A stretch of 36,022 bases of DNA from Streptomyces sp. AC558_RSS880 (GCF_019049255.1 NZ_JAGMUJ010000141.1:1-36022); one strand, 5' to 3'. Counted from the first letter of the stretch, positions 26,247 to 35,905 are shown. The notes: generated by a model from the letters alone, not told the origin. A program made the numbers and translations.

Positions 26247-26892
26247 GGGCCGAGCCGCGGCCCAGCTCGCCGACCGCCGGCCAAGAGGGCTGCGATCGTG
26301 TGGGATGAGTGCTGCGCCTCGCTGTCCATAGCATGATCGTAGGCGCGGGATCCGCTCCCATGCGCGGTAGATCTGCCGTCTGGGTGATCGCGAGACCAGG
26401 GGCGAATAACATCGGTGCCAGGGTCTCCGCGATCTTCGGATCGGCAAGCGGCCGTTACGGTCAGGAGCCACTGCACAGAACCCTGGATTTGCGCATTCAC
26501 TGCGCATCCATCGCCAACATTGCGCATCGAGTCGCGGATCCTACAGGTGATATCGAAGCGGTCGGGCCGGAAGCCGTCGGCGAGCCCCAGATGATCGATC
26601 CGGCGACGAAGATCCCGCCGCGGCCGAAGTTGTCGTCGTGCTGTCAGGTGGCCACCACACCGAATCAGAAACACCTTCGTCGACGCCTTGACGGCTTTGG
26701 CGAGCGTGGGTGCGAGACACGGCCAGAAGCTCGACGGCCTCGGTCTGGTGCGGAGGCGGGGACGGTAGCCCGGTGTGCCCGGTGGCGGCCGACGTCCGCG
26801 GACCGGGCAAGCGGTGGCGTTGTGATGCTGCCAGAGAGCGGTGGAGCAATTTGGGACGTTTCAGGATCTTGCGGACCGGTCAACAAACGAGG
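26247..26892. other. 646-bp divergent region without an assigned gene
   Basis: It separates the starts of the pentapeptide-repeat gene and the CHAT protease and must hold both promoters. A minus-strand frame around 26540-26700 and a plus-strand frame from 26309 stay open, but I recognise neither product, and the start of the CHAT gene could also lie up to 183 bp further left. It may contain a decayed gene. Confidence 0.3.
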
Positions 26893-29418
26893 GTGGTTGC
26901 GGACGAGGAGTACGCGCGGCTAAGGGAGCGGGCCGATGCCGCCTTGGCGACGGGCGGCGGCGATGCGGCGCAGGCTGCGGCTGATGTCGTTCGGTGGTGC
27001 CGGGAAAATCTCTCGCCCGATGATTCCGAACTGGCTCGGGCGCTGGTGCGGCAGGCAGTTGCCACATCTCGCACCGGAGAGATGGCGGAGGTCGGTGGCC
27101 GGGTCGCGTACCGGTTCGTGTTTCTCTTCGAGGAGGCGTTGGCACTCCAGCGCAGCGCGTTCGGACCGCGTAGCGAAGTCGTCGCTATCACGCTGGGGTT
27201 GTACGCGGATTGCCTGCGGCCCCGTGATCTGCTCGCTGCGATCGCACCATTGCAGGAGCGGCTCACCCTCCTGTGGAACCTGCGCAAGCCGTTGGACGCG
27301 GATGTCGGCGTAGCCGCGTGCCTCCTGGCCCAGGTCCAGGCCCAGGCCAGTTTGTTGCTGAGCAAGGAGGCGGCACGGCAGTATCAGACCTGTCTCGACG
27401 TCTTCGCGACGCTGCCGCCGCACCCGTCGACGGCTGCCGCCTGGTCCGGACGGGCGGAGCTGGCCGAGGCCACGGGAGACTTGGAGAACGCAGATCTGGC
27501 CTACCGCCGGGCCGTGGAAATCATGAAGGCTCTGACCCAGGAGCCAAGCACCGATCTCGCTGTACGGATGCTGGGGGCGGCCCGGGTCGCATCGCGGAGG
27601 GGGGACCGTGCCAGTGCCGCGTCCTGGTATGAGAAGGCGCTGGAGGTGCAACGTGCCTTGTCCGGGGACGCTGCCCTGGACGTCGCGGCGACATGGTTCT
27701 CGATCTCCTTGACCACGGACGGGAGCCGTGCACTGCAGGCGTCCCGGGAGGCTCTGCGCTCGGCCGGCGCATGGTTGCAGACCGGCACGGCCGCCGCACT
27801 CGACGACCGTCGACGCGAGGAGGTCATCCGTGTCTTCGCTACCTATGCCGACCGACATCTGCTGAGCCTGCTCAGCACGGGGTCCGGAGGCGATGACATG
27901 GTGGCGGTGTCTGCATGGCGTATGCGGCTGCCTGACCTGCTGTCGCGCCCGTGGCGGCTCCGCCCGACTCCCCATCCTGCCGAGCGTGAACTGAGCACCG
28001 TACTGGCCCGGATTGCGACCCGCCATCAGGCGCGGTATCAGACAGCGGACACCGACAACCGAACCGGAGCGGCCGGGGAGGGATGGTTCTATCATGGGGA
28101 AGAACTGCGGTGGCTGCGTGCCCGTCGCACGGAGCTGGAGGCGGGGCTGCGCCAAGAGGTTGGCTCCGGTCGGCGGGCGGAGCCATTGGCTGGCGAGGTT
28201 CTCGACATCGCGCGCCGTTTTCTCGGCAGTGACGACCGGTTCATCAACATCGTCCGAGTGGCCGACGCGTATGTGGCGCTCGTGGTGGGACCCGCCGAGG
28301 GGCAGACAGCTGCCGTGCCGCTGGGGCGGACGGCCGTCGTGGACGAGGCTGTGTGGCGCGCGCGGGCAGCGCTGGAGGGGCCGGGACGGGCAGCGGTGTT
28401 CCGGGACGTGGCGCCTCGCCCCATCGGCACTGACGACGGGGACGCCACCCACGTACTGGCGCGGCTGCTGATCGAGCCGCTACTGCCGTACCTGGCGGGG
28501 TGTCGGCGGCTGAAGGTGGCGCTGGACGGGCCGTTGCTGCACGTGCCGCTCGGCGTGCTCCCCGTCGGCCCCGCGCCGTTCCTCTCGTCGTTCGACGTCG
28601 ACTACGTGACAACCCTCGACGAGCTCGCCGGACCGGACCGGGCGGACGCCGAGGCGGGGCCCGACGTCGTGCTGGCTGCCCCCGACTACGAGCTGGGCCG
28701 CGTGGGGTCCGCCAACCCAGACTCCCTGTTCCAGCCGTTGGAGGGCACGGCCGAGGAAGCCCGTGGCATCGCCGAGCTACGGCCGGAAGCGTTGGTGCTC
28801 ACGGGCCGCGACGCGACCAAGGCCAGGCTGCGTGAATTCCGCTCACCCCGCGTGCTGCACCTCGCCACGCATGGCTACACGCTCGCAGGCGCTCCGCCGA
28901 GCGACCCCAAGTTCATGAACCGACGGCTACGCGGAAGCGACAGCAGCTTGGCAGGCCGGTACGACAACCTGCGCCGCGAGCCCGATCTGCGCAGCGGCCT
29001 CGCGCTGGCTGGCGCCAACACATGGCTGGAACACGGCGACCCGGGACCGGCGGCCGAGACAGGACTGCTCACGGTGGCCGACGTCACCGGTCTCGACCTG
29101 GCCGCGACGGAGCTGGTGGTGCTGTCCGCCTGCGACACGGGGGTCGGCGAAATCACCGCTCCCGACGGTCACGTGAGCCTGCGAGCGGCATTCCTGCGGG
29201 CCGGCGCACGGGCAGTTGTCGCCAGCCTGTGGAAGGTGCCTGACGGGCCGACGCGCGACCTCATGATCAGCTTCTACCGGCTGCTGGACCAAGGCCAGGT
29301 ACCGGCCGATGCCCTGCGCACCGCGCAGCGCGAACGGCACGCTGCAGGTGACCCCGTACTTAACTGGGGCGCTTTCGTCTGTTATATCGGTGCGACGGGC
29401 GGCGAGGACGGTGGCTGA
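26893..29418 (+). CDS. Helical-repeat CHAT-domain protease (first)
   Basis: About 841 aa. The first 350 residues are TPR-like helical repeats (AEATGDLENADLAYRRAVE, then ASAASWYEKALEVQRAL). A CHAT domain fills roughly 560-841, with the catalytic pair H660 in LHLATHGY and C747 in VVLSACDTG, followed by LRAAFLRAGARAVVASLW, all typical. CHAT proteases are caspase/separase-fold cysteine peptidases, and helical-repeat versions act as regulated sensors, for example with type III-E CRISPR or beside bacterial gasdermins. The start is uncertain: the GTG at 26893 begins the well-behaved coding sequence but has no properly spaced ribosome site, and the frame is open back to 26710. Its stop abuts that of the caspase gene on the other strand. 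Confidence 0.85.
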   Translation: MVADEEYARLRERADAALATGGGDAAQAAADVVRWCRENLSPDDSELARALVRQAVATSRTGEMAEVGGRVAYRFVFLFEEALALQRSAFGPRSEVVAITLGLYADCLRPRDLLAAIAPLQERLTLLWNLRKPLDADVGVAACLLAQVQAQASLLLSKEAARQYQTCLDVFATLPPHPSTAAAWSGRAELAEATGDLENADLAYRRAVEIMKALTQEPSTDLAVRMLGAARVASRRGDRASAASWYEKALEVQRALSGDAALDVAATWFSISLTTDGSRALQASREALRSAGAWLQTGTAAALDDRRREEVIRVFATYADRHLLSLLSTGSGGDDMVAVSAWRMRLPDLLSRPWRLRPTPHPAERELSTVLARIATRHQARYQTADTDNRTGAAGEGWFYHGEELRWLRARRTELEAGLRQEVGSGRRAEPLAGEVLDIARRFLGSDDRFINIVRVADAYVALVVGPAEGQTAAVPLGRTAVVDEAVWRARAALEGPGRAAVFRDVAPRPIGTDDGDATHVLARLLIEPLLPYLAGCRRLKVALDGPLLHVPLGVLPVGPAPFLSSFDVDYVTTLDELAGPDRADAEAGPDVVLAAPDYELGRVGSANPDSLFQPLEGTAEEARGIAELRPEALVLTGRDATKARLREFRSPRVLHLATHGYTLAGAPPSDPKFMNRRLRGSDSSLAGRYDNLRREPDLRSGLALAGANTWLEHGDPGPAAETGLLTVADVTGLDLAATELVVLSACDTGVGEITAPDGHVSLRAAFLRAGARAVVASLWKVPDGPTRDLMISFYRLLDQGQVPADALRTAQRERHAAGDPVLNWGAFVCYIGATGGEDGG

Positions 29419-29424
29419 TCAGCC
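29413..29424. repeat. 12-bp palindrome holding both converging stop codons
   Basis: ggctgatcagcc is a perfect palindrome. Its TGA at 29416-29418 ends the CHAT gene and the TCA at 29419-29421 ends the caspase gene on the other strand. A second palindrome, agccgcggct at 29421-29430, adjoins it. With no space between the two genes this may be all there is of a terminator. Confidence 0.4.
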
Positions 29425-31932
29425 GCGGCTCAGGTCCACCACCTCGAACACCAGCGACATGTCCTGTGCCCTGAGCAGGCCCTGGGCCGGATGCCGCCCC
29501 ACCCCGTCGCCCACTCCGAACCTCTGATGGGGGAGAAGGGTCGTGCGGTACACCCCGATGCTCGTACCGCGCGATTGGTCGATCATGCGGGCCGCCATGC
29601 GGATGAGGATCGCCACGGCCGCAGCGGAACCGGCGACGACGGCGGCGGTGGGCTCGGCGGCCGCCAACGCGGTCAGCGCAGTGGACACCTCCTCGCTCCC
29701 CGTCTCAGCCGCCATTCCCTCGGCGAGATCCACATCGGGAGAGTCATCCCTCGCCACCCACACCGCGATGTCAAGGAACCGGTTCACCGGTCCCTCGTAC
29801 ACCAGCACGTCGTCGAAGGGCAGCCGGTCACCGTCCTTGATCCGGTCGAAGCGCAGGGTAGCGGCTCGGTAGGGGCCGCCCGCCTCGTCCGACGCGGCAG
29901 TAACGACCAGGGCGTCGATACGGACCTGAGAGCGCAGAAAGGCGCGGTTGCTGTGCACGGTGAGTTCCTTCAGCCGCACCGCCACTCTGCCAGGCATGTC
30001 CGGGCCGCGGGGGGTGACCAGCCGGAAGGACTCGTCCGGGCGCTCGTCGATCTCGAACGTCGGCTCGTCCGCGCTGGCCCTGCGCGCCGGATGAAGCAGG
30101 AAGTCGCAGGGCCTGACCTCCCACCGCACACCCCCGTCCCGTCGAGGGGGCGCGGGAACGTCCCGGCGACCGGTGTCGAGGCGGTCGACCAGCCACTCCA
30201 GGCTGTTGGAAGCTGGAGGAATGCCACGCGTTCTGCCAGCCCGCCCGAGCAGGCCGAGCCGGTCCACCGGCCGGTCGGTGACGATGGCCACGAAACTCTC
30301 TTCCCGGGCCTGTCCGGCAGGCAGTTTCTCCGGCCACTGCAGCGGAATCCCGCCGTCCCACCCGTAGTCCAACTCGTACTGCTCGCCCGGTTCGAGCGTC
30401 ACGCCGCCCTGCTCCGAAGAGGTTAGCCAGGTCAGGGCACCGGCCAGACCGACGTCGAACAGGCAGACGAAGCGGCGCTCACCGCTTCGGTTGGTGATCC
30501 GCACCAACAGCCGGTCGTCGACGAACAGGTGAGCACCGTGGGTGAGCTCTTCCTCACCACCTCCGGACAGCAGGCGCAGGTATTGCACCTCAACGTCGGG
30601 TGGCAACGCAGACCTGCCCGTGCCGGACGGCAGTCGGCGGACGTATGACCCGAGCGCCAGTGTCCGCACGGCCTCGACCGCCTCATCCAGTGGCATGGCC
30701 TCCCCGGACAGCGGCTGCCCCATGCCGTCTGCCACGTGAACCGCCTGGTCATGATCGCCCTCATCCTCCAGACTTACGGTCGCCAGCGCGTCGTCGGTCT
30801 CCTCGACGATCCGGACCTGTGCGGAGGACGCGAGTTCCCGGGCGATCCGGTCACGGCCCGGGTGGCTGGCGGGCAGCACGACTACTGGTCGTTGGCCGAG
30901 CACTGCACCGACCGGCCAGGCGGAGACGCCTGGCGGCAGACCTGCGGCGTCGGGCACTCCCTCCAGAGCCAGCACGGCGTCGCCCCTGCTGATCCGCGCG
31001 ACGACTGCACCCGCCAGCGGTGTTTCGTCCCCCGGAGCCACAAGTTCGTATCGGTCGCCCACGGCGACGTCGAAGACCGCGGCGTCGGGCAGGACTGCCA
31101 CTGAATCCTTGATGCGGACCGGCAGGACGCCCTGACCGCCACGTGTCCCCAAGGAGAAGAGCAGCCGGTCCGCAGGCCCTTCCACGTCCGGCCGCTGCGG
31201 GGCAGCGGCTGCCGGAACGGCGCCGCGCACTGACTCAAGAACGTCCAGCCAGGTGAGCGCACCGGGGTCTGATCCGGTGAGCAGCCGCACCAACGCCGCG
31301 GTGAGCACTCCATGGCTGCGGCCGAGCCGTGCGTCGTGGAGTTCGTAGGCGCTCTGATGCGGGGCACAGGCCACCAGGCGCACCGCGTGCGGGTTGGCAT
31401 CGCCACCCAGGGGCCGACCGGCGCGCGCTTCGCGCCAGCGCCGAACCAGGTCCTCTTCGGGAAGGTGGAGGTGCTCCAGGGCTTTGGGAACGGCCGAGCC
31501 GGAACGGGACATGCGCGCGGCGTGACAGCAGTCCAGGATCGCGGTGACGTTGCGTGTTCGGTCGGTGAGCTCCAGTTGAAGGCGTGTCAGCTCCTCGGCA
31601 AGGATGCAACGGCTTCGGTTGTCGGAGCGGTTGTCGAAGTCGGTCGGCACGATGTACTGCAGCCAGGTCGGCAGCGTCGGGTCCTGTGCCGCGAGGGGGT
31701 TGCGCTGGCGGCCGCCATGCCCGGAGTAGTAGACGACCACCGCGTCGTCCGGACCGCTGTCCTCGACCAGCTCTCGGTAACCCGCGGCGATTCCCTGAGC
31801 GGTGGCGTCCTTGCCGGTGGCGGGCATCACGGTGAAGCCGAGCCCGGCCAGCGCCTCGCCCATCACCTCGACGTCGGCGTGCACGCCGCTCAGCCCACCC
31901 GTCTCACTTCCGATCAGCAGTGCACGCCTCAT
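29419..31932 (-). CDS. Caspase-family (metacaspase-like) protease
   Basis: An 837-aa protein. Residues 1-260 are a C14 caspase-like domain: MRRALLIGSE at the start, VVVYYSGHGG with catalytic H72, and AILDCCHAAR with D134 and catalytic C136. A beta-rich linker follows to about 420. Residues 465-560 resemble DUF4384 (LFVDDRLLVRITN, then VAIVTDRPVDRLGLL), and about 640-760 look like a C2-type beta sandwich. An Ala-rich hydrophobic stretch near 770-800 might be membrane-associated. Bacterial metacaspases cleave after Arg/Lys and often act in conflict or self-killing pathways. The ATG at 31932 gives the canonical N terminus. It lies between two CHAT protease genes, so a proteolytic cascade is plausible. 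Confidence 0.85.
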   Translation of the reverse strand: MRRALLIGSETGGLSGVHADVEVMGEALAGLGFTVMPATGKDATAQGIAAGYRELVEDSGPDDAVVVYYSGHGGRQRNPLAAQDPTLPTWLQYIVPTDFDNRSDNRSRCILAEELTRLQLELTDRTRNVTAILDCCHAARMSRSGSAVPKALEHLHLPEEDLVRRWREARAGRPLGGDANPHAVRLVACAPHQSAYELHDARLGRSHGVLTAALVRLLTGSDPGALTWLDVLESVRGAVPAAAAPQRPDVEGPADRLLFSLGTRGGQGVLPVRIKDSVAVLPDAAVFDVAVGDRYELVAPGDETPLAGAVVARISRGDAVLALEGVPDAAGLPPGVSAWPVGAVLGQRPVVVLPASHPGRDRIARELASSAQVRIVEETDDALATVSLEDEGDHDQAVHVADGMGQPLSGEAMPLDEAVEAVRTLALGSYVRRLPSGTGRSALPPDVEVQYLRLLSGGGEEELTHGAHLFVDDRLLVRITNRSGERRFVCLFDVGLAGALTWLTSSEQGGVTLEPGEQYELDYGWDGGIPLQWPEKLPAGQAREESFVAIVTDRPVDRLGLLGRAGRTRGIPPASNSLEWLVDRLDTGRRDVPAPPRRDGGVRWEVRPCDFLLHPARRASADEPTFEIDERPDESFRLVTPRGPDMPGRVAVRLKELTVHSNRAFLRSQVRIDALVVTAASDEAGGPYRAATLRFDRIKDGDRLPFDDVLVYEGPVNRFLDIAVWVARDDSPDVDLAEGMAAETGSEEVSTALTALAAAEPTAAVVAGSAAAVAILIRMAARMIDQSRGTSIGVYRTTLLPHQRFGVGDGVGRHPAQGLLRAQDMSLVFEVVDLSRG

Positions 31933-32272
31933 GACGGGACCCCCGAGTACCGGATTGCTGCCTGGAGGAACGTCCTACCACGGACAAGGCCGCCAGCGGA
32001 GGGCGGCGAACCGGTCCGTAGCCCGCTCGGCCCCTGGAACCGTTGCTTCGGGGCGCACGATGAGCGCGCGACGTACACACCCGCGCGCCCCCGGCGATCC
32101 ACGTGCCGTCGCATCTCCGTTGCCCTGCGTGCGGCTATCGAAGTCTTCCGTCTGACCGCGAGTCGCGGACCGACCGACCTGCCCGGCTGAATGCCCTCGA
32201 TGAACGTTGCGGGGGCGTCGGCGGGGCACTGGATGCTCTCCTCGCCGACCGGGAGTGCGTTCCTGGTGAGAC
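31933..32272. other. 340-bp gap, probable promoter of the caspase gene
   Basis: It lies between the second CHAT gene's stop and the caspase start, both on the minus strand. A short minus-strand frame spans it, overlapping both neighbours, but has no protein-like character. No promoter consensus was fixed. The gap argues that caspase and CHAT are separately transcribed. Confidence 0.35.
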
Positions 32273-35200
32273 TCAGATGCCGACATGGATAAAGGGAGCC
32301 CACCAGTACGGGTGGTCATCATCGGCATTCTCCAAAGCAGGGTTGGGCGGGACGTCGCGGGTTGTGCGCCGCCTGCCGCATGCTGCGGTGGTGGCCGTCG
32401 GCACGCCCAGGTCTGCGAAGGCGGCACTGCGTGCGGCCCCGTCCATGGCGCGCAGATCGCGTTGGGCCAGCGCCAGCGCCTCCGCCACAGTGTCGTGAGC
32501 GGCGATACGCGCCGCGAAACGGTCCATGAACACGCACGTGGACGTATCGTCTACCGGCCACAGCGAGACCACGGCGTTCCGTGCTCCGGCAGCCAGCAGG
32601 CCGCGGACCAGCCCCACAAGGTCTCCCCCAAGGGTTGTGTCGCCGCGACCGGTATCGCACGCGCTCAGGACGACGAGATCTGCGTCAACCTCAAGGCCCA
32701 TGAGGTGGGCAACGGTCAGCTCGTCGGCACCGGCGAGGGCCACGGACGATAGGGTCGGCGCCTCGGCGGAAACCTGGCCGTGCGTGGCCAGGTGGATCAC
32801 TCCGGCACCGGCAACTGCGCGGCTCACCCGCTCCTCCGTCGGGTCATTGTCGAGCAAGGCCGAGGTCCCGTACCGAGCAGCCACCCGCGTCGCCTCGACC
32901 CGTGTCCCAGGGAGGTGCCTCAGACCGCGGCCCGGGGCGTAGGACGGGGCGCCGACCACGAGCGCTCCGCGTGCGAGGTCCGGCCGGGAGTGACCGGTGA
33001 CATGCCGGAGCACGGACGCCGCGGGGAGCACCGAGACGACATGGCGGCTGCCGAGCAGGTCAGGCCCGAAGGGAAGGCAGTGGAAGGGCACCAGGTGCAG
33101 CGGCCCGGACGGGACGACAATGATCCGCTCGTGGTCCCTCAGAATGGCGGATACCGGGTCGAGCAGTAGCTCGCTCAGCCGGTCGGCGTCCTGGGTGCCG
33201 GCAGTGGGACGAAGCCGTGCGCACCCGCTGTGGAAGCGCCGGACCACCCCGCTGATGTCGGGGATCTCGGCACGCACTTCGCGCACCAGTGCATGGCGCC
33301 GTGTCACCGCCCAGATGAGGCTCCGATCCCAGCCGACCAGGTACTCGACGAGCACGGTGTCATCGGGCAACAGCGGTTGCAAGTCTTCCAGCCGCAGTGG
33401 CGCTCTCGGGCGCCGCTGCCGCACCAGGTGGCCGGGAACCAGCTGTTCGAGGTCGCGTTCGGCCGATTCCAGGGCGGACTGGGCCCGATCGAGCCGCCGG
33501 CGTGCCGGCATTACGCGGCCCGGCACTCCTTCGTGGCCCGCTGCGGCCAGCAGATCGTATGCCCCGGTCCAGGCCGCGCCGGCACCGCTCCAGCGCCGCA
33601 AGGCCGCCGACTGCTCGGGCGTGTGCTGGCTGCGGGCGATGAGGTCTTCCAGGAGAGCGTCCAAGGCAAGTGACCGCAGCCGGTCGGTCAGCATGAAGGC
33701 GTCCTCGGTCCGCCCTGCCTGCCGGGCGACGTCGGCACCCAGCGTGTAGAGCTCCCGGGCCTGCGCATCGTCCGTGATCGAGACACGGAACGCGTCACGG
33801 GGGAAGCGGGCCACCCGCTCCTCGAAGGCCGCCCGCGCTCGCTCCAGGACATCCGCAGCACCGTCGATGTCGTCGACGGCGGCCAGAACCCTTCCCCAGT
33901 CGGTGAGGTCCCGCCATCCCGCGGCCGGCCTCGTCGTACGCAGTGACGCGACGACGGGCGCGGCGTCCTCGTAGCTCCGTGCCTGCGTCCACAGGTTCAG
34001 CTGGTGCGCGGGGTCGGCGTCCGGGGTGTCCGCCAAGAGCTCCCTGACCACGGCCCGCGCCTCGTCATACCGTTCGGCGGCCTGCAGGACTAGCACAAGC
34101 AGCGACCGGCCGGCGGCTCCCTGGGCCCGGGCACGCTTCAGGGCGACGTCCATCAGACGGTCCGCTTCGGCGTCCTCGCCGTCGTGTTGGTGCTGCCGAG
34201 CCCGGAACAGCGGTACCAGCACGTCACCCATGGTCAGGAAGTCCGTCAGCGCGTCCAGCGTCAGCGCCAGCGCCTCCGGCTCGAAACCTGGGTCCTGGGC
34301 GGTGCCCGGTACTGGGACGAACTGGTGCTCACCGAGCACGGTGAGTGCTCGCTGTCGAGGTCCCAGACGTTGCACCAGGTCCTCGTCGGTGGCGCGGACG
34401 GTGAGACCAGCCGGTGCGCGGTCGGTCAGCAGCCGCACGACGTCCAGCGCCCGCTCCAGCCCGTCCGGGTCGCCCTCGCTGAGTTGCACATTGAACAGGG
34501 CGGCCGCCAGGTACGAGACCTCCAACCAGGCCAGGGGCTCCATCGCCTCGTCCGCGGAGCTTCCGGTGACCTGAGGGAGGCGCTCCGCGAGCGCAGTCTG
34601 GTAGCTGGCGATCGCGGGTCCAGTGCTGTTCATGCCTCCGTACAACTCGCCTACATCGCTCAGCACGGTACGGAGAGCAAACGCATTCGAGAGCCTTGTC
34701 GACAGGTCCACGGCCAGCGTCAGGGCACAGCGGGCCCGTTCCGTGTCGTCCGCCCGCCACCAGGCGTGACCGCAGGCGTGGACGAGGCGGGCCAAACCGC
34801 TGCCGAAGCTGGCACTGCCCGGGCCGCAGGCCCAGTGCTCGATGGACTCGGCGACAGCCGCAGTCGCGGCGCTCAGGCGGCCGGCGGAGATCGATGCCAT
34901 CGCAGCGTGGACGTTGGCCAAGTGCATTGCGGCCGTGTCGCCCGCCCGTTGGGAAAACAGCCCTGCCAGCTGTGTGAGGCGCTCGGCCCGCTCCGCGCTG
35001 CCGGACAGAAAGGCCAGGCATCCCTCCCCGAGATATGTCGCGGCGATACCACGATCAGCGTTGGCACGCCGGAACAACTGCCGTGCCTCCCTGTACAGTC
35101 GGCGGGCTTCGGCTGCCGACTCGGCCGTGGGAACCGTGCGCTCCGTGTCGAGGTCGGCGAGGTCGAAGGCCAGAGTCTCGGTGAACGTCACAGGTGCGGT

Positions 35201-35872
35201 CCTCCACTCTGCCTCAAGAAGCCAGCACCGCGCCGTCCCGGCGAGATCATCCAGCTCGGCAAAGACCTCTTGAGCCCACGCCAAGCTGCGCTCGGCCTCG
35301 CTCCAGGAGCCCGCGAGGCGGTGAAGATCGGCAAGTTCCGCGGCCAGAGTCGCCGCCACTACCACGTCCTGCTCAGCCGCAATCCGAAGCGCACCCTGCA
35401 AGGAGCCAGTCAGGTGTTGGAGGATCTCCGAGCTCTGCTCCGGCCGGATGCGCATCATCGACCGAATGATCGAGCGCAGACTCAGCAGCTCCGGTTGTAC
35501 CTTGCTGATGATCGTCAGCAGCAGGTCCGCCCGGATGTTTCCGGTCTCCGGGGCCGTCGGCTCCTGGAGCTCGGGCATCGCAGTGGCCAGTTGGGCGCCG
35601 GTGTCGCCGGGCCACCAGTTGAGGTCGAGCATGACCGCTGTGTGGCCTAGGGCCGCCCCCTCCGGGCTCGCGCGCGTGCCCGGATCGGCACTTTCCAAGA
35701 TGGATGACGCGCGCCGCGGCTCGCCTGCGATGATCGCCGCGAGTGCGGCCATGACGTGGGGCACCTCCTCATCACTCGGCTCGGGAGAGAGGTCCGGACG
35801 GGAGGCGGCGAGCAGTTCCCCGGGCCGGTCCCGCAGGGCACGTCGTAACACCGATTCGAGAGTGACCGTCAC
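32273..35872 (-). CDS. Large helical-repeat CHAT-domain protease (second)
   Basis: A 1199-aa protein. Residues 1 to about 850 are Ala/Leu-rich helical repeats of TPR type (ALAAIIAGEPRRASSILESA, then EAERSLAWAQEVFAEL). The CHAT domain occupies about 890-1199 with H1031 in IHLATHGQ and C1072 in VVLSACDTGRG, then GLVRGLLAAGARNAVVSLW. It resembles the first CHAT protein in architecture but has a much longer sensor part. The start is a GTG at 35872 with AGGGA (35882-35878) five bases ahead. Only 15 bp separate this start from the IS5-family element at 35888, so its native promoter has been displaced or replaced. The transposase in that copy reads in the same direction and could drive it. Confidence 0.87.
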   Translation of the reverse strand: MTVTLESVLRRALRDRPGELLAASRPDLSPEPSDEEVPHVMAALAAIIAGEPRRASSILESADPGTRASPEGAALGHTAVMLDLNWWPGDTGAQLATAMPELQEPTAPETGNIRADLLLTIISKVQPELLSLRSIIRSMMRIRPEQSSEILQHLTGSLQGALRIAAEQDVVVAATLAAELADLHRLAGSWSEAERSLAWAQEVFAELDDLAGTARCWLLEAEWRTAPVTFTETLAFDLADLDTERTVPTAESAAEARRLYREARQLFRRANADRGIAATYLGEGCLAFLSGSAERAERLTQLAGLFSQRAGDTAAMHLANVHAAMASISAGRLSAATAAVAESIEHWACGPGSASFGSGLARLVHACGHAWWRADDTERARCALTLAVDLSTRLSNAFALRTVLSDVGELYGGMNSTGPAIASYQTALAERLPQVTGSSADEAMEPLAWLEVSYLAAALFNVQLSEGDPDGLERALDVVRLLTDRAPAGLTVRATDEDLVQRLGPRQRALTVLGEHQFVPVPGTAQDPGFEPEALALTLDALTDFLTMGDVLVPLFRARQHQHDGEDAEADRLMDVALKRARAQGAAGRSLLVLVLQAAERYDEARAVVRELLADTPDADPAHQLNLWTQARSYEDAAPVVASLRTTRPAAGWRDLTDWGRVLAAVDDIDGAADVLERARAAFEERVARFPRDAFRVSITDDAQARELYTLGADVARQAGRTEDAFMLTDRLRSLALDALLEDLIARSQHTPEQSAALRRWSGAGAAWTGAYDLLAAAGHEGVPGRVMPARRRLDRAQSALESAERDLEQLVPGHLVRQRRPRAPLRLEDLQPLLPDDTVLVEYLVGWDRSLIWAVTRRHALVREVRAEIPDISGVVRRFHSGCARLRPTAGTQDADRLSELLLDPVSAILRDHERIIVVPSGPLHLVPFHCLPFGPDLLGSRHVVSVLPAASVLRHVTGHSRPDLARGALVVGAPSYAPGRGLRHLPGTRVEATRVAARYGTSALLDNDPTEERVSRAVAGAGVIHLATHGQVSAEAPTLSSVALAGADELTVAHLMGLEVDADLVVLSACDTGRGDTTLGGDLVGLVRGLLAAGARNAVVSLWPVDDTSTCVFMDRFAARIAAHDTVAEALALAQRDLRAMDGAARSAAFADLGVPTATTAACGRRRTTRDVPPNPALENADDDHPYWWAPFIHVGI

Positions 35873-35887
35873 CGCTGTCCCTGTCGT

Positions 35888-35905
35888 CTAAGAGGGCATC
35901 TGATC
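35888..35905 (-). repeat. Terminal inverted repeat of the second IS copy
   Basis: ctaagagggcatctgatc, identical to bases 1-18; here it is the end that follows the transposase stop. It lies 15 bp from the CHAT start codon. Confidence 0.9.

Noticed and set aside
26309..26923. A 204-codon plus-strand frame ahead of the CHAT gene
   Set aside because: No recognisable domain, no ribosome site, overlaps the CHAT start in another frame, and a competing minus-strand frame is equally open.
24471..31932. A bacterial gasdermin next to the CHAT and caspase proteases
   Set aside because: None of the products looks like a gasdermin; the only membrane neighbour is a pentapeptide-repeat beta-helix protein.
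26893..35872. A type III-E CRISPR (Craspase) relationship of the CHAT proteins
   Set aside because: Helical-repeat plus CHAT architecture is similar in outline, but there is no cas gene and no repeat-spacer array in the window.
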